From positions 1 to 7,807 of the forward strand of contig JAEORG010000394.1 of NCBI GenBank assembly GCA_016841005.1: DNA of 7,807 nucleotides. The letters run 5' to 3'. The translations under genes and the position numbers were made by a program. The first letter of the stretch is position 1; each line of letters starts with the position of its first letter. Positions 1-5,915 of the stretch are shown here, piece after piece. The notes beneath the pieces were generated by a model that saw only the letters and a program-made list of their open reading frames with translations, did not search any database and was not told where the DNA came from. This DNA comes from Candidatus Thorarchaeota archaeon (GTDB taxonomy: Archaea; Asgardarchaeota; Thorarchaeia; Thorarchaeales; Thorarchaeaceae).

Positions 1-219
1 GTTGATGATTCGGGTATATTCATCAGATTGATACCCAAATCAAAGGAGAATCCGACTTACTTGGCAGTGGAGATTAATCCGATTGATGAGAGTGGATATC
101 CCATCAATAAAATTGGAATCATAATAAGAAGTAAGAAGGAACTTGATGCGATTAGAAAGATTCTAGCTTCTGAGAAAGTGGATGAAGCCTTTGAAGCAAT
201 TGAGAGAGTAAGTCAGTAA
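1..219 (+). CDS. Hypothetical protein, C-terminal part (cut by left window edge)
   Basis: The reading frame is open from base 1 to a TAA at 217-219, so this is the last 72 codons of a gene that begins outside the window. The in-frame TTG at 28 has no reason to be the start, because the frame continues upstream of it. The visible part reads as a likely beta-strand (TYLAVEINP), a turn rich in Gly, Pro and Asn, a second strand (NKIGIIIRS), then two charged helices (KKELDAIRKILAS and KVDEAFEAIERVSQ). No signal peptide, membrane segment or catalytic motif is visible. The strand followed by RSKKELDAIRKIL faintly recalls small PC4-like single-strand-binding domains, but this is only an impression. 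I do not recognise the family. The gene converges on the thioesterase with only 8 bp between the two stop codons. Confidence 0.7.
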   Translation, partial: VDDSGIFIRLIPKSKENPTYLAVEINPIDESGYPINKIGIIIRSKKELDAIRKILASEKVDEAFEAIERVSQ

Positions 220-227
220 CGTAAATT

Positions 228-698
228 CTATCCAATATACTTGCTTTGAGCTACTCTAACTGCGACCACTTCTCCTATTGCACATTCAGTTTCTCCTGAA
301 TAAAGTGAACACGTAACAATGATCTTGCGTTCTTGAAATTCTTTAACCCGTGCTCGAAGCGTGACAGGTTCATCAATGGGAGTAGGTTTTAGATACTTGA
401 CAGAGAGTGAACCAGTGACATATCCACTTAGAGGATCTGCATCATATTCCCGCCCCTCTTTCTCACAAGCGGCAGCATTTGCTGTGTTTAGAGAGTGGCA
501 ATCAATAATCGTGGCGATGATCCCACCATTAAGAATACCTGGGAATGCCATATGATATTCCTCAGGAGTAAAGGTGGCAACCACTTCATCGCCTTCCCAG
601 TAGCTCTTCAACCTAAGGCCATGCTCATTACTCCTGCCACATCCCCAGCAGTAACTTCCAAGCTCATACCAACGGTCTTGGATTGCTTTCTTTTCCAT
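228..698 (-). CDS. PaaI-like hotdog-fold acyl-CoA thioesterase
   Basis: Predicted cytoplasmic 156-residue hotdog-fold protein, the usual length for single-domain PaaI/acyl-CoA thioesterases, which hydrolyse acyl- or aryl-CoA thioesters. Motifs seen: a Cys pair with Asn and Gly (CWGCGRSNEHGLRL, residues 17-30) typical of one PaaI subgroup; the active-site loop and start of the long helix (PGILNGGIIATIIDCHS, 53-69) with Asn57-Gly-Gly and Asp66; and the late strand GSLSVKYLKPTP (96-107). The frame can be extended to a TTG at 707, but the ATG at 698 is preferred. GGGTTGAT lies just before it, and a TATA-like box on this strand at 742-748 leaves a leader of about 20 nt. The gene is divergent from the SBBP gene and convergent with the left-edge gene, so it is probably transcribed alone. 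Fold and family are fairly sure; the substrate cannot be read from the sequence. Confidence 0.85.
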   Translation of the reverse strand: MEKKAIQDRWYELGSYCWGCGRSNEHGLRLKSYWEGDEVVATFTPEEYHMAFPGILNGGIIATIIDCHSLNTANAAACEKEGREYDADPLSGYVTGSLSVKYLKPTPIDEPVTLRARVKEFQERKIIVTCSLYSGETECAIGEVVAVRVAQSKYIG

Positions 699-741
699 GA
701 ATATCAACCCACAAAAGAAACTCTCCTTGCTAAAGAATTTC

Positions 742-748
742 TATATAT
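742..748 (-). promoter_or_regulatory. Candidate TATA box for the thioesterase gene
   Basis: On the - strand this reads TGATATATAG. A transcript start about 25 nt downstream would fall near 718-722, giving a leader of roughly 20 nt before the ATG at 698. It is the best TATA-like match in the divergent intergenic region for this direction. It rests on pattern and distance only. Confidence 0.35.
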
Positions 749-837
749 CATCGTCAAAAATATACCCGATGAGTTTGTAAAAAATCCTTCTTTATGAAAT
801 TGCATCAGAAGAACAACCATTGCGCTGAGCTGACTCA

Positions 838-845
838 TTATATTA
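838..845 (+). promoter_or_regulatory. Candidate TATA box for the SBBP propeller gene
   Basis: TTATATTA lies in the divergent region. A start about 25 nt downstream would fall near 864-868. That would give either a leaderless mRNA from the in-frame ATG at 864 or a leader of about 35-39 nt to the preferred ATG at 903. Pattern and spacing only. Confidence 0.4.
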
Positions 846-902
846 TGTGGAAATAGCAATGATATGCTAGTATGCATAACAGTCGAAGGATGGACACAGG
901 AG

Positions 903-2543
903 ATGCGGTATTCTGATTTTTGGCAAAAGAGAGTAGTCATTGCTATTACTGCGATTCTAGTTGCGTTCGTGTTAATTCATGGAGGCAATGGAAATATCTC
1001 ACAATTATCCTACATCAATACTAACGGCCTCTTGATGAAGCAGCACATCATTTCTGAAGCGCAGCCGAATATTTACAGTTCATATTTCGGAGGCAGTAGT
1101 TCGGAGATTATCTTCAATGTTGTCTACGATAGTGAGGAAAATCTGATTATTGTTGGCGAAACAGCTTCCTCAGATTTGCCAGTACTCAATGCATACCAGG
1201 AGGAATATGGACATGGAAGAGATGGTTTTGTTGCGAAGTTTAGTCCGAATAACGAACTCTTGTGGTCGACCTATTTGGGAGGAAGCGACTATGACCGAGC
1301 TCTTTCAGCAGTAGTTGACGAAGAAGGTAACATAATGGTTATTGGCCACACTGCATCCACAGATTTCCCAATTCTTAATGCATACCAAGATACGTATGGT
1401 GGTGGGGAAATGGATGCGTGGTATGCTGGCTTTGATGATGATGGTAGCCTCCTTTTCTCATCATATTTTGGCGGAAGTGGAGATGACTGGTTCAACGGAA
1501 TCGCAATGGATAATGATGGAAATGGAGTTGGTCTTGGAGGAACTAATTCTTCGAATCTTGACATGACTCCGAATGCAGTACAGAGCAGTTTTTCTGGAGA
1601 AACAGATGGGCTCATCGTGAAGTTCAATGAAGATGCTCAGGAACCAGTCTATGCCACCTATCTTGGCGGTGCTGGAGGAATGGACCACATAATCGCTGCT
1701 GACTTTGATGACAGTGGAAATATGGTTCTAGTAGGAATTAGCGCATCCAACTACACTGCAACGGAAGGAGCTTTTCAAGAGGACTACAAAGGTGGTGACG
1801 GAGATGTACTTGTTGCGGAGATTAGTGCAGATGGTGAATCTCTTACATTCGCAACATTGTTAGGAGGAACTGAGTGGGACTTTGGAGGTAGAGTTGCCTA
1901 TGACTCCCATGGTGATATCATTGTTTCTGGATACACTTATTCATCAGACTTTCCAGTTCAGAATCCATATCAAGCCGCAAAAGCGGACCCTACTGCTGAT
2001 GCCTTTGTTGCAAAGCTTGACCGATCCGGAGATTTTCTCGTATTCTCAACATTTTGTGGTGGAAATGGTGATGAGCATGCGTATGGTATGACAGTTCTTG
2101 ATGATGATTCAATCATTATTTCTGGGTGGACTTTCTCAACCGACTTTCTAATCTTAGATTCAATCCAAGGGTCCATCTCAGGAGGCTCTGATGCTTTCAT
2201 CACGTGCTTCAATCCGGATGGACTATCTCTGAACTATTCGACATACTTTGGAGGCTCCGGAAATGACAATGGTGAAGGTGTAACTGTCGATGATGATGGA
2301 GTTCTCACCTTAGTTGGTTTCACCTCGAGCTCAGACTTCCCGATTACATCGGACGCTTTTCAGGATGAAAAAGCAGGACTTGAAGATATTTTCATTTGCA
2401 AATTTGGAACAGAATCAGGTACGGAAGAAAACAATGGAGATAGTAGTATAGTATTAGAGATCATCACTTTTGGTGTGATTATATCCCTTTCAGCAATTGT
2501 TGTGGCCGCAGCTATAAAGCTAAGGTCAAGGAAAGCGATATAG
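903..2543 (+). CDS. Membrane-anchored seven-repeat SBBP beta-propeller surface protein
   Basis: Predicted extracellular protein of 546 residues. It has an N-terminal signal or anchor segment (MRYSDFWQKR, then a hydrophobic stretch to about residue 26), a repeat ectodomain, and a C-terminal transmembrane helix (about 516-538) followed by the basic tail KLRSRK. The ectodomain has seven copies of a blade marker of the form [YWF]-[SA]-[ST]-x-x-GG, at residues 58, 121, 185, 250, 316, 381 and 445. They are spaced 63-66 residues apart, with recurring VxG-T-x-S-[ST]DFP and DGFVAKF-like segments. This is the SBBP (beta-propeller repeat) pattern, and seven copies would make one closed propeller. SBBP domains usually serve in adhesion or protein binding; no enzymatic motif is seen. 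An ATG at 864 is also in frame. I prefer 903 because it gives a standard signal-peptide n-region and has GAAGGA and AGGAG just upstream, but a leaderless start at 864 is possible. Partner unknown. Confidence 0.88.
   Translation: MRYSDFWQKRVVIAITAILVAFVLIHGGNGNISQLSYINTNGLLMKQHIISEAQPNIYSSYFGGSSSEIIFNVVYDSEENLIIVGETASSDLPVLNAYQEEYGHGRDGFVAKFSPNNELLWSTYLGGSDYDRALSAVVDEEGNIMVIGHTASTDFPILNAYQDTYGGGEMDAWYAGFDDDGSLLFSSYFGGSGDDWFNGIAMDNDGNGVGLGGTNSSNLDMTPNAVQSSFSGETDGLIVKFNEDAQEPVYATYLGGAGGMDHIIAADFDDSGNMVLVGISASNYTATEGAFQEDYKGGDGDVLVAEISADGESLTFATLLGGTEWDFGGRVAYDSHGDIIVSGYTYSSDFPVQNPYQAAKADPTADAFVAKLDRSGDFLVFSTFCGGNGDEHAYGMTVLDDDSIIISGWTFSTDFLILDSIQGSISGGSDAFITCFNPDGLSLNYSTYFGGSGNDNGEGVTVDDDGVLTLVGFTSSSDFPITSDAFQDEKAGLEDIFICKFGTESGTEENNGDSSIVLEIITFGVIISLSAIVVAAAIKLRSRKAI
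1074..2405 (+). repeat. Seven tandem SBBP blade repeats (protein level)
   Basis: The coding repeats start at about 1074, 1263, 1455, 1650, 1848, 2043 and 2235, with units of about 190-198 bp. They have diverged at the DNA level, although blades 1 and 2 still share AATGCATACCA near 1188 and 1378. The SDFP-type turn is SDLP, TDFP, NLDM, NYTA, SDFP, TDFL and SDFP in blades 1-7, so blades 3 and 4 are the most diverged. Confidence 0.75.
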
Positions 2544-2686
2544 TTCCATGAGTGTTGCAGCATAGAATCTTCATGAATTTGTCAATCGAGCCTCATGAAT
2601 CACGCTCTCTTCAGTGATAATCAGTCCACAATAAAAGAGGAATTGCTTGTTAAAGATTAGATATGATGACAGATGAGAGACTCGGT

Positions 2687-2711
2687 TGAATGGGATCATC
2701 CTGCCCATTCA
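2687..2711 (+). other. Intergenic hairpin, 8-bp perfect stem
   Basis: TGAATGGG (2687-2694) pairs with CCCATTCA (2704-2711) around a 9-nt loop. A pyrimidine-rich run (TTCTACTTCTTC) follows. It lies about 143 bp after the stop of the propeller gene, so it could be a distal terminator or part of a small RNA. No other support. Confidence 0.35.
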
Positions 2712-2938
2712 TTCTACTTCTTCAAATACCCTAGTTATCAGTAACTCATTAGAATAGTTAATTGAATAAAAGCTCATTAACTTAGTATTTTATTAGGTAG
2801 AAGATGAAATACCTTCCTGCCCTATTTGCAGTAGTCTAGAATTCAATTGATACCTTTCAATCCCTGATGCATTCAACAAAAAGTGATTGAAGCACCTACA
2901 AATTCATTGTTCTATAGAATTATAGGGAAAGTTAGAGA

Positions 2939-2943
2939 GGAGG
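2939..2943 (+). promoter_or_regulatory. Strong ribosome binding site deciding a TTG start
   Basis: GGAGG within AGAGAGGAGGAAAT lies 10 nt before the TTG at 2954. No ATG is available at the front of this frame, and the sequence after the TTG is a clean signal peptide (MKKRYIFC). The site therefore supports the non-ATG start. Confidence 0.7.
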
Positions 2944-2953
2944 AAATTGGTAT

Positions 2954-3745
2954 TTGAAAAAAAGATACATATTTTGTATTAGTGTACTTTTAGCAACTTC
3001 ACTGATTATGCTCCCTGGATCTGATGTGGATGCAACAGTCATCTGGTCTGATGACTTTAACGATGGAAACTATGACGATTGGACAACAGATGTAGTGAGC
3101 TTTTCCGCAGCTAATGAGTATCTTGAATATACTGAGGATAATTCACCTGGAGTAATTTCCAAAATATATCATAATAGTACAGTGAATTATGGAACATGGA
3201 GCTTTGATTTCTTCTACGTCATGCCAGGAGCAATATGGATTTTCTTCTGGGGCGATGATACGAGCATTCAAACTGGAACAGTCTTTTTCATTCAAATATA
3301 CGAGAGTTTAGTTCTGCTATACAGAAACACTCAGGAACTAGGACATTGGAGTTCAAGTGCAGGTCTGACTGAGGCTTGGACTCATATAGATGTCATACAA
3401 GATGAATCATTCAATATCGATGTCTTTGTCAATAATACACATAGAATCCATTACAAAACACTTGATCCTGCATCCGACTGTTCGCTTTTTGGTGTTGGAA
3501 TGAACAAAGATGGACAGGCTATTGACAATGTGGTTGTGAGCGATTCAATAGATGTAGTGTGTACGGATCCTGAATGCGAATTGGAACATGCTACAACAAC
3601 TACTACAACACCAACTTCTTCAACAACGCAAACATCGTCTACAACTCCATCTGAACCCTTGAATTTACCAATTGAGATGATAGCTATAGTCGGAGGAGTA
3701 GCAGTAGTTGTAATTATATTGGTAATCCTTCTGAAACGGAGATGA
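2954..3745 (+). CDS. Secreted, C-terminally anchored protein with jelly-roll-like ectodomain and Thr-rich stalk
   Basis: Predicted cell-surface protein of 263 residues starting at TTG, supported by a strong ribosome site. Order of parts: signal peptide (MKKR, then a hydrophobic core, with likely cleavage after about Ala27 in DVDA); an ectodomain at about 28-200 that opens with the WSDDFNDGNYDDWT motif common at the start of LamG/concanavalin-like beta-sandwich domains; a short Cys segment (Cys203 and Cys208, in CTDPEC); a Thr/Ser-rich stalk (214-233); a transmembrane helix (about 240-260); and the tail KRR. The stalk is a likely site of O-glycosylation, and several NxT/NxS sites (for example NST and NNT) could carry N-glycans. 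Such domains often bind carbohydrate, but no ligand-binding residue can be named here. It stands alone between two gaps, next to another surface protein. The exact domain family is uncertain. Confidence 0.82.
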   Translation: MKKRYIFCISVLLATSLIMLPGSDVDATVIWSDDFNDGNYDDWTTDVVSFSAANEYLEYTEDNSPGVISKIYHNSTVNYGTWSFDFFYVMPGAIWIFFWGDDTSIQTGTVFFIQIYESLVLLYRNTQELGHWSSSAGLTEAWTHIDVIQDESFNIDVFVNNTHRIHYKTLDPASDCSLFGVGMNKDGQAIDNVVVSDSIDVVCTDPECELEHATTTTTTPTSSTTQTSSTTPSEPLNLPIEMIAIVGGVAVVVIILVILLKRR

Positions 3746-3791
3746 GTTAATCAACTCGAGTGATCATTCTAAGATGCATTTCTTAAGAGAG

Positions 3792-3817
3792 AGAAAGCTG
3801 AATTGCTTCTTTATCTA
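3792..3817 (+). terminator. Weak candidate terminator after the stalked surface protein
   Basis: AGAA(A)GC at 3792-3798 can pair with GCTTCT at 3805-3810 around TGAATT, with one bulged A. A T-rich stretch TTATCT follows. It lies 46 bp after the stop at 3745. A shorter hairpin, GAGTT-AATC-AACTC (3744-3757), overlaps the stop codon itself. Either could mark the 3' end; both are weak. Confidence 0.25.
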
Positions 3818-3871
3818 GAAACGAAACCTATTCTCAAGCCTCTCACTTCTACAATGTCATCATAGTCAAAC

Positions 3872-3877
3872 TTATAT
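3872..3877 (+). promoter_or_regulatory. Candidate BRE/TATA promoter of the membrane-protein/RHH pair
   Basis: TCAAAC followed by TTATAT resembles an archaeal BRE plus TATA box. A transcript start about 25 nt downstream would be near 3898-3902. In that case the upstream in-frame ATGs at 3876, 3882 and 3891 would lie before the mRNA start and could not be used. Confidence 0.45.
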
Positions 3878-3911
3878 GCAAATGGTGTGTATGGTGATAA
3901 TGGTGACAAAT

Positions 3912-4214
3912 ATGACAACCGATGAAATGTCAAACGATGATAATGAAGTACGTGAACGAATGAGGAAGCGATTCCAAGAGCTCGATGACCTACAGCGCAA
4001 GAGAGAGGAAGCTGGCGCAGCATGGGTCTTTGTTGGATTCTTTGGGTTCCTGATTGTCTTCGCTGGATTGTTTATGATGCTCTTCTTCTTAGGCGTCATT
4101 CCACTTACGATTGAGATATTCATCTCCACTGGAGTGATCGTCATTGGGGCCTTCTTCATAGCAATTGCAATCTTTCTCAGGAATTCTCCGAATATAGTCA
4201 TGAGGGAGATGTAG
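3912..4214 (+). CDS. Small two-helix membrane protein with charged N-terminal helix
   Basis: Predicted 100-residue membrane protein of no recognised family. A charged N-terminal segment (residues 8-33, NDDNEVRERMRKRFQELDD and onward) should form an amphipathic or coiled-coil helix. Two hydrophobic helices follow (about 37-61 and 66-89) with a short Gly-Val-Ile-Pro turn, then a short polar tail. Both ends would lie on the same side, probably the cytoplasm given the basic residues. The frame runs back to an ATG at 3876, but I choose 3912. GGTGA at 3902-3906 is 5 nt upstream of it, and a TATA-like box at 3872-3877 would start the transcript near 3900. Starting at 3876 would also add an odd run of Met and Val (MQMVCMVIMV). 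The RHH gene follows after 26 bp, so the two are probably co-transcribed. Function unknown. Confidence 0.72.
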   Translation: MTTDEMSNDDNEVRERMRKRFQELDDLQRKREEAGAAWVFVGFFGFLIVFAGLFMMLFFLGVIPLTIEIFISTGVIVIGAFFIAIAIFLRNSPNIVMREM

Positions 4215-4228
4215 TCTTCCAAAGACTA
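4212..4228 (+). other. Hairpin overlapping a stop codon inside the two-gene unit
   Basis: TAGTCTT (4212-4218) and AAGACTA (4222-4228) form a perfect 7-bp stem with a 3-nt loop. The left arm begins with the TAG stop of the membrane-protein gene, and the right arm ends 12 nt before the GTG start of the RHH gene. No T-run follows, so a strong terminator is unlikely. It could tune expression or RNA processing between the two genes. Confidence 0.5.
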
Positions 4229-4231
4229 GAG

Positions 4232-4237
4232 GGTGAT
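4232..4237 (+). promoter_or_regulatory. Ribosome binding site deciding a GTG start
   Basis: GGTGAT, complementary to the usual archaeal 16S 3' end, lies 3 nt before the GTG at 4241. It supports that non-ATG start, and the frame begins there as MSEETNVTIRGL. Confidence 0.55.
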
Positions 4238-4240
4238 TGT

Positions 4241-4630
4241 GTGAGTGAAGAAACCAATGTAACAATACGAGGCTTAGACAGAAATGTCTACAGCCTCTTT
4301 TCTGCGGAGGCAAGAAGACGAGGTGTTCCGATTGGAGATCTCGTCACACAGGTAATGCGTATCTTTCTTGAAGAAACGAGTGATAAGCAGTTCAGAATTG
4401 AAGGCCAAGATGAATTGACTATAACAAGAAATGAGCTTGAGTCTGTCGGCGGACCTATTGCCTTCAGTGGCATCAAGACCCTTACAATCAGTGGGGATAT
4501 TGACTGGCCAATGTTCGAGAAATATATCGATGAGATTCGCAAGTCCAAGACTGTGATTATTCCGAAGTCTCTGACCAAATTACAGGTCTTGACAAAATGC
4601 AGAAACGTGGATAAGATTATACAGCAATGA
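4241..4630 (+). CDS. Ribbon-helix-helix (antitoxin-like) protein with unrecognised C-terminal domain
   Basis: Predicted cytoplasmic DNA-binding protein of 129 residues with a GTG start. Residues 6-44 (NVTIRGLDRNVYSLFSAEAR onward to FLEE) match the ribbon-helix-helix pattern of Arc/CopG/FitA-VapB type proteins: a short strand TIRGL, helix A with AEARRRG, a turn at VPIGD, and helix B VTQVMRIFLEE. Residues about 50-129 form a second part that alternates strands and helices (ELTITRNELE, GIKTLTISGDIDWPMFEKYI, KTVIIPKSLTKLQVL, RNVDKIIQQ). This recalls a STAS- or leucine-rich-like layout, but I cannot assign it. RHH proteins of this type usually repress their own operon, and many are antitoxins, yet no PIN/VapC toxin lies beside it. 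Its only partner is the membrane protein 26 bp upstream. The N-terminal assignment is fairly sure; the role is inferred. Confidence 0.78.
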   Translation: MSEETNVTIRGLDRNVYSLFSAEARRRGVPIGDLVTQVMRIFLEETSDKQFRIEGQDELTITRNELESVGGPIAFSGIKTLTISGDIDWPMFEKYIDEIRKSKTVIIPKSLTKLQVLTKCRNVDKIIQQ

Positions 4631-4633
4631 GCA

Positions 4634-4650
4634 GGGAGCTTGATGCTCCC
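4634..4650 (+). terminator. GC-rich hairpin terminator, repeated element copy 1
   Basis: GGGAGC (4634-4639) and GCTCCC (4645-4650) form a perfect 6-bp stem with a 5-nt loop (TTGAT), 3 nt after the TGA of the RHH gene. A pyrimidine-rich run (CATCTCTCTC) follows. The same arms, loop length and distance from the stop recur at 7457-7473. Confidence 0.5.
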
Positions 4651-4723
4651 CATCTCTCTCACTTGGTTGAGTCTTGTACATTCAGTTCCCTTTTTGATAT
4701 CACGTACTAGAAGTTAGCCAACT

Positions 4724-4731
4724 AAAATATT
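4724..4731 (+). promoter_or_regulatory. Candidate TATA box for the Mo-enzyme gene
   Basis: AAAATATT within ACTAAAATATTG. A start about 25 nt downstream (near 4752) would give a leader of about 40 nt to the ATG at 4794. It is the best AT-rich match between the terminator hairpin and the gene. Pattern only. Confidence 0.3.
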
Positions 4732-4793
4732 GTTGACAATCTCTCATCCAAGAATCAAAATCATTAAGACATTTGAAAACCAGTCATTTTTCT

Positions 4794-5789
4794 ATGAGTG
4801 ATTTATCCCATAATCAAAAGATACTGGCTGGAGCATTGGTCATTGTTGTGGTTGTAATTGCCTTGGTGATTATAACAAATCCTCCATTAATACCTCAGAG
4901 CAACACACCCTCAGAATTTCCTGATTTCTATACTAAGAATGAGGATTACTATATCACTCGTATCGGAAGTGTTCCCAGTATTGACCGAGAAACATACCGA
5001 CTTGAAATAACAGGGCTGGTTGATAATCCAACAAGTTTTACCTTGGATGAATTACAAGCACTGGACCTAGTTGATTTGCCTCTTACGATTGAGTGTATAG
5101 GAAATGGCGCAACTGGTAAGCTACTCGGAACTGCCCTATGGAGAGGCTTTATTCTATTTGACTTGTTAGAATCGTTAGGCATCGCAGACAACGCCACAGG
5201 TGTGAAATATCTTGCAGCTGATGGTTACTATGCATCACATACATTGGATCAGCTGGAGAACAATGGTGTCCTTGGAGCACTATACATGAATGGTGTAGAG
5301 ATACCTCCGGTCCAAGGATTCCCACTTCGAATACTAAATCCTGGATATTATGGAATAAAGCAACCTGCTTGGGTAACCCACATTGAAGTTATTGACAGAC
5401 CTTTGGAGGACTACTGGGAAGATCGTGGATGGGACACTTCTCCACCAATAGCTATCGATTCGAAGATATTCTTTCCAGAAGGAGCAACCTCTGTCAATGC
5501 TAGTCAAAATCTACGAATTGGAGGTTGTGCATTCGGTGGGACTCGAGTGAAGCTGGTTGAATACACCATAAATGGCGGTTCAACATGGAGTTATGCTACA
5601 ATTGTTCAACAGATTGATGCAGATAATGTATGGGTCTTCTGGGAGATCAATGTAAGTTTCCAAGACATTGGTCAAATCACACTACAGGTCAGAGCTACTG
5701 ATATTTATGATAATAAACAAATCCAGTTTGACTCAACCCCCTTGGATGGAACTAGTAGTTGGCCATCGCTGGTCATTAATGTAGTGTAA
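4794..5789 (+). CDS. Membrane-anchored sulfite-oxidase-like molybdopterin oxidoreductase
   Basis: Predicted 331-residue enzyme of the sulfite oxidase superfamily. Parts: one N-terminal transmembrane helix (about 10-28), the molybdopterin-binding domain (about 45-205) and a C-terminal Mo-co dimerisation-type Ig-like domain (about 214-331). The likely Mo ligand is Cys101 in LTIECIGN, followed by the family's G-x-A-x-WRG-x-x-x-x-x-LL segment (112-126). The stretch GFPLRILNPGYYGIKQPAW and VTHIEVID (175-201) is also typical. The second domain has the LRIGGCAFGG and VEYTINGGSTW signature (240-265). The residues after CIGN are GATG, not the Arg pair of true sulfite oxidases, and Gln174 stands where many members have the His of an HG-[FY]-PLR motif, so the substrate need not be sulfite. 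No heme domain and no twin-arginine motif are present. A TTG at 4773 is in frame; the ATG at 4794 is preferred although neither has a clear ribosome site. Confidence 0.85.
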   Translation: MSDLSHNQKILAGALVIVVVVIALVIITNPPLIPQSNTPSEFPDFYTKNEDYYITRIGSVPSIDRETYRLEITGLVDNPTSFTLDELQALDLVDLPLTIECIGNGATGKLLGTALWRGFILFDLLESLGIADNATGVKYLAADGYYASHTLDQLENNGVLGALYMNGVEIPPVQGFPLRILNPGYYGIKQPAWVTHIEVIDRPLEDYWEDRGWDTSPPIAIDSKIFFPEGATSVNASQNLRIGGCAFGGTRVKLVEYTINGGSTWSYATIVQQIDADNVWVFWEINVSFQDIGQITLQVRATDIYDNKQIQFDSTPLDGTSSWPSLVINVV

Positions 5790-5791
5790 GA

Positions 5792-5807
5792 GATGTAGTA
5801 CTATATC
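5792..5807 (+). terminator. Weak hairpin after the Mo-enzyme gene
   Basis: GATGTA and TATATC flank GTAC, giving a 6-bp stem with one G-T wobble just after the TAA at 5787-5789, followed by ATTTTG. It is too weak to call firmly. Confidence 0.2.
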
Positions 5808-5879
5808 ATTTTGCAAATGCTTAACACCAAGTGCCACTCCTGTGTAAAACGGAGATTTAGATGCGTTCAAACACTATTC

Positions 5880-5885
5880 TTATTT
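5880..5885 (+). promoter_or_regulatory. Candidate TATA box for the SnoaL-like gene
   Basis: TTATTT within TTCTTATTTGAAA. A transcript start about 25 nt on would be near 5907, giving an mRNA with a very short leader before the paired ATGs at 5916 and 5919. No ribosome site is visible there, which fits a short leader. Weak evidence. Confidence 0.3.
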
Positions 5886-5915
5886 GAAATGGGATGATTA
5901 GAAAGAGATTGATTG

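Larger units (their letters stand above)
2544..2953. other. 410-bp intergenic region without a convincing gene
   Basis: This is the longest gap in the window. I see no open frame of useful length on either strand. It contains a perfect 8-bp inverted repeat (2687-2711), two TCATGAAT copies whose starts are 22 bp apart (2571 and 2593), an 11-codon frame at 2804-2839 starting MKYLPALF, and, at its right end, the ribosome site of the next gene. TATA-like patches occur near 2788-2795 and 2912-2918, but none is well placed enough to call. Confidence 0.6.

Noticed and set aside
28..219. Complete 63-residue gene starting at TTG 28
   Set aside because: The frame is open to base 1 and TTG 28 has no ribosome site, so this is the tail of a longer gene.
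495..797. 100-codon + strand frame overlapping the thioesterase gene
   Set aside because: It is antisense to a well-supported hotdog protein and encodes no recognisable domain.
704..940. 78-codon - strand frame across the divergent promoter region
   Set aside because: It covers the likely TATA boxes of both flanking genes and the start of the propeller gene, and has no ribosome site or recognisable product.
1289..2212. Several frames inside the propeller gene on both strands
   Set aside because: They are shadows of the repetitive, Gly/Asp-rich coding sequence; the propeller frame explains the whole stretch.
2804..2839. 11-codon frame MKYLPALFAVV, like the start of a signal peptide
   Set aside because: It stops at once, has only a weak upstream AGGTAGAAG, and no downstream frame continues the protein. 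It could be chance or a gene remnant; no support for either.
3593..3652. Simple ACA/ACT-rich repeat as a DNA element
   Set aside because: It is explained by the Thr/Ser-rich stalk of the surface protein and is not regular enough for a microsatellite claim.
3876..3911. Upstream start of the small membrane protein (MQMVCMVIMV extension)
   Set aside because: A TATA-like box at 3872-3877 would put the transcript start after these codons, and the ATG at 3912 has a GGTGA site at proper spacing.
4288..4662. 124-codon - strand frame opposite the RHH gene
   Set aside because: It is antisense to the RHH protein, reads through the terminator hairpin, and has no recognisable domain.
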